A stretch of 7,949 nucleotides of DNA, from positions 1 to 7,949 of the forward strand of contig CAMEUC010000055.1 in assembly GCA_945937855.1 (NCBI GenBank). Direction: 5' to 3'. Made by a program: the position numbers and the translations under genes. This document shows, piece by piece, positions 6,672 through 7,949 of this stretch. Under the pieces are notes generated by a model. It had not been told where the DNA came from, ran no database searches, and was given only the letters and a program-made list of their open reading frames with translations. The DNA comes from an uncultured Clostridium sp. (GTDB taxonomy: Bacteria; Bacillota; Clostridia; TANB77; CAG-508). Numbering within the stretch: position 1 is the stretch's first letter; the number at the start of each line of letters is the position of its first letter.

Positions 6672-7886
6672 ATGAAAAATGTTAGAATTGTATGTAACGT
6701 AGGGGCGAACAATGCTCACATGCAACAAACCGAGCCAGTTTTAAAGCAGAATACAGCATACAAAATACGAAACACAAATCAAAAAGGTATTACTATAATA
6801 GCCTTAATAATAACAATTATTGTTATGCTTATTTTAGCATCAGTTACAATATATGTAGGAACAGATAGTCTGGCTCATTCTAAAATGGTAAGATTTGTTT
6901 CATATATGCAAATGTTACAAAAAAAGGTTGATGAAATAGCTGAAAATGGAGATTATGATGCATATGGAGTGGAGTTGCAAGAATCTGGTCAAACGACTTT
7001 ACAAGAAATTCTTATCTTAGAAGATAGTACAAGTAATGTAGCAGATTTTAAATACTTTGATAGTAACACGATATCTACCCAATTAGAAATAGATGGTATT
7101 GATGATGAAATAGCTATAAATTTTACAACTAGAGAAGTTTTTAGCTTAATTGGTATTGAATATGAAGATAAAATGTATTATAGTCAATACAACTTACCAG
7201 GTGGGCAAAAACTAAAACAACAAACAGAAACTATTAATAGGGATTTGACATTTACTATTACAACTCAAATAGATGGATTAAATGCAATTTTTCAAGTAAG
7301 TGATATAAAAATTACAAATGGAACACTATATTATGGAAAAGAAATTAGTGAAAATAATATAAAATGGACACTGGTAAATAATTACACAAAAATAGGACAA
7401 ACAGAAAATATAAACATTACAGAATCTGGAATATATTATTTTAAACTAGTAGATAATGTAAACAACAATGAAAGTATTTCATCAGAGACAATAACTTTAA
7501 GACTGACAAATAAACCTAAATTAAAAGATAATTTAGGGAGTTTGAGCCTAATGTATAATTATTCAGACTTGGGAGTATCACAAAACTGGGCATATGCAAT
7601 AGACTCTGAAACTAGTTATATATATGTATGGATTCCAAGATATGCATATAAAATAGATTCAGACGGAAATATAATAAAGGATGAAAATGGAAAAACAATT
7701 TTGGAATTCTTAAGAGGAACTTCAGATGTAACTACAAGTGGAGGATATATTGATTCAAATTGGAAAGTACCATCACAATTTACGAATGGAACAGCAGAAG
7801 TTACGGGAGTATGGGTGCAAGTAGAATCAGCAAATCAAGAAGGAATAGATATAATTGATATATTATCAAGTGGAATAATATTGTAA
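6672..7886 (+). CDS. Prepilin-like surface protein with type IV pilin N-terminus
   Basis: A 404-residue protein with a 39-residue leader ending in QKG, followed by a hydrophobic stretch at about 40-62 (ITIIALIITIIVMLILASVT). This is the class III signal and membrane helix of type IV pilin-like proteins, cut by a prepilin peptidase. Position +5 of the mature form is Ala44, not the usual Glu, as I recall for this Clostridia family. A probable amphipathic helix follows (about 66-92). Residues about 185-280 look like an Ig-like beta domain, and the C-terminal part contains YVWIPRYAYKI (318-328) and FLRGTSDVTTSGGY (346-359), which I recall from a family of paralogous gut Clostridia proteins. AAAGGAG seven bases before ATG 6672 supports the long leader; ATG 6720 is a less likely start. 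It lies 18 bases after disA, so probably shares its transcript. Function unknown; secretion or pilus role is inferred. Confidence 0.75.
   Translation: MKNVRIVCNVGANNAHMQQTEPVLKQNTAYKIRNTNQKGITIIALIITIIVMLILASVTIYVGTDSLAHSKMVRFVSYMQMLQKKVDEIAENGDYDAYGVELQESGQTTLQEILILEDSTSNVADFKYFDSNTISTQLEIDGIDDEIAINFTTREVFSLIGIEYEDKMYYSQYNLPGGQKLKQQTETINRDLTFTITTQIDGLNAIFQVSDIKITNGTLYYGKEISENNIKWTLVNNYTKIGQTENINITESGIYYFKLVDNVNNNESISSETITLRLTNKPKLKDNLGSLSLMYNYSDLGVSQNWAYAIDSETSYIYVWIPRYAYKIDSDGNIIKDENGKTILEFLRGTSDVTTSGGYIDSNWKVPSQFTNGTAEVTGVWVQVESANQEGIDIIDILSSGIIL
6699..6714 (+). repeat. Possible remnant of a GGGGCGAAC-type palindromic repeat inside the prepilin leader
   Basis: GTAGGGGCGAACAATG, within the leader codons of the prepilin-like gene, is GC-richer than its surroundings and, from memory, resembles the left half of a short dispersed palindrome (GGGCGAACAATGTTCGCCC type) found in many gut Firmicutes. 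The expected right half is degenerate here (GCTCAC at 6714-6719 instead of GTTCGC). If real, the first residues of the leader (around VGANNAH) derive from a repeat. Confidence 0.35.
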
Positions 7887-7900
7887 TTAATAAGAAATAG

Positions 7901-7949
7901 CCGCACGCAGGGGCTTATATATTTTATTTTTAGAACGACTCCGGGGTGA
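7901..7949. repeat. Left part of a GC-rich element cut by the window end
   Basis: Fourteen bases after the prepilin stop, a GC-rich block (CCGCACGCAGGGGC) is followed by an AT-rich core with TTATATATTTTATTTTTAG and a second GC-rich block (CGACTCCGGGG). The plan resembles the left half of the 2036-2126 element: CCGC start, AGGG, then TTA(A)TATAT and TTTTTAG, then a CG-containing segment. The right arm, expected to be complementary to the start, would be beyond the window. It may be a second member of one repeat family or a terminator-like structure of the operon. Confidence 0.4.

Noticed and set aside
1..7949. tRNA, rRNA, CRISPR array or transposase genes
   Set aside because: No cloverleaf with a conserved T-loop, no regularly spaced direct repeats and no transposase-like protein were found on either strand.

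Overview
The window is strongly AT-rich DNA in which nearly every gene lies on the + strand, with strong AGGAGG-type ribosome binding sites, A/T-ending codons and AGA as the main arginine codon. The gene set (a beta-CASP metallo-hydrolase, a GH15 glucoamylase-like enzyme, radA-disA, and a prepilin-like protein of a kind common in uncultured gut Clostridia) points to a low-GC Gram-positive bacterium, most likely a Clostridia lineage. No species can be named from the sequence alone.

Layout: the 3' end of an unrecognised gene (1-267); a complete beta-CASP RNA-processing-type metallo-hydrolase (375-2018); a gap holding a long imperfect hairpin (2036-2126); a complete GH15-type glycoside hydrolase (2167-4065); a hairpin terminator (4086-4135) and a clear promoter (4166-4194) that starts a new transcription unit; then radA (4221-5586), disA (5597-6653) and a prepilin-like surface protein (6672-7886), spaced 10 and 18 bases apart as an operon. 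After the last gene there is the left part of a GC-rich element, cut by the window end, that partly resembles the hairpin at 2036.

The main discovery is in radA and disA. Neither can be read in one frame: radA needs four +1 shifts and disA one. All five shifts follow one rule. Each is at a CGG codon, in the frame being read, followed by A, where skipping the C and reading GGA (Gly) restores a conserved glycine and the rest of a full-length protein (453 aa RadA, 351 aa DisA). No other CGG codon occurs in the reading frame of any gene in the window; elsewhere CGG is only found spanning two codons (for example GAC GGA), where no shift is needed. Decay or random sequencing error would not be expected to give this pattern. 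It suggests that in this organism CGG is not an ordinary arginine codon but a +1 frameshift signal, or that CGGA is read as a four-base glycine codon.

If so, making a functional RadA (DNA repair ATPase) and DisA (DNA-integrity-scanning c-di-AMP synthase) would depend on recoding at CGG. All sites lie before or inside catalytic parts, so unshifted translation would give only short inactive fragments.
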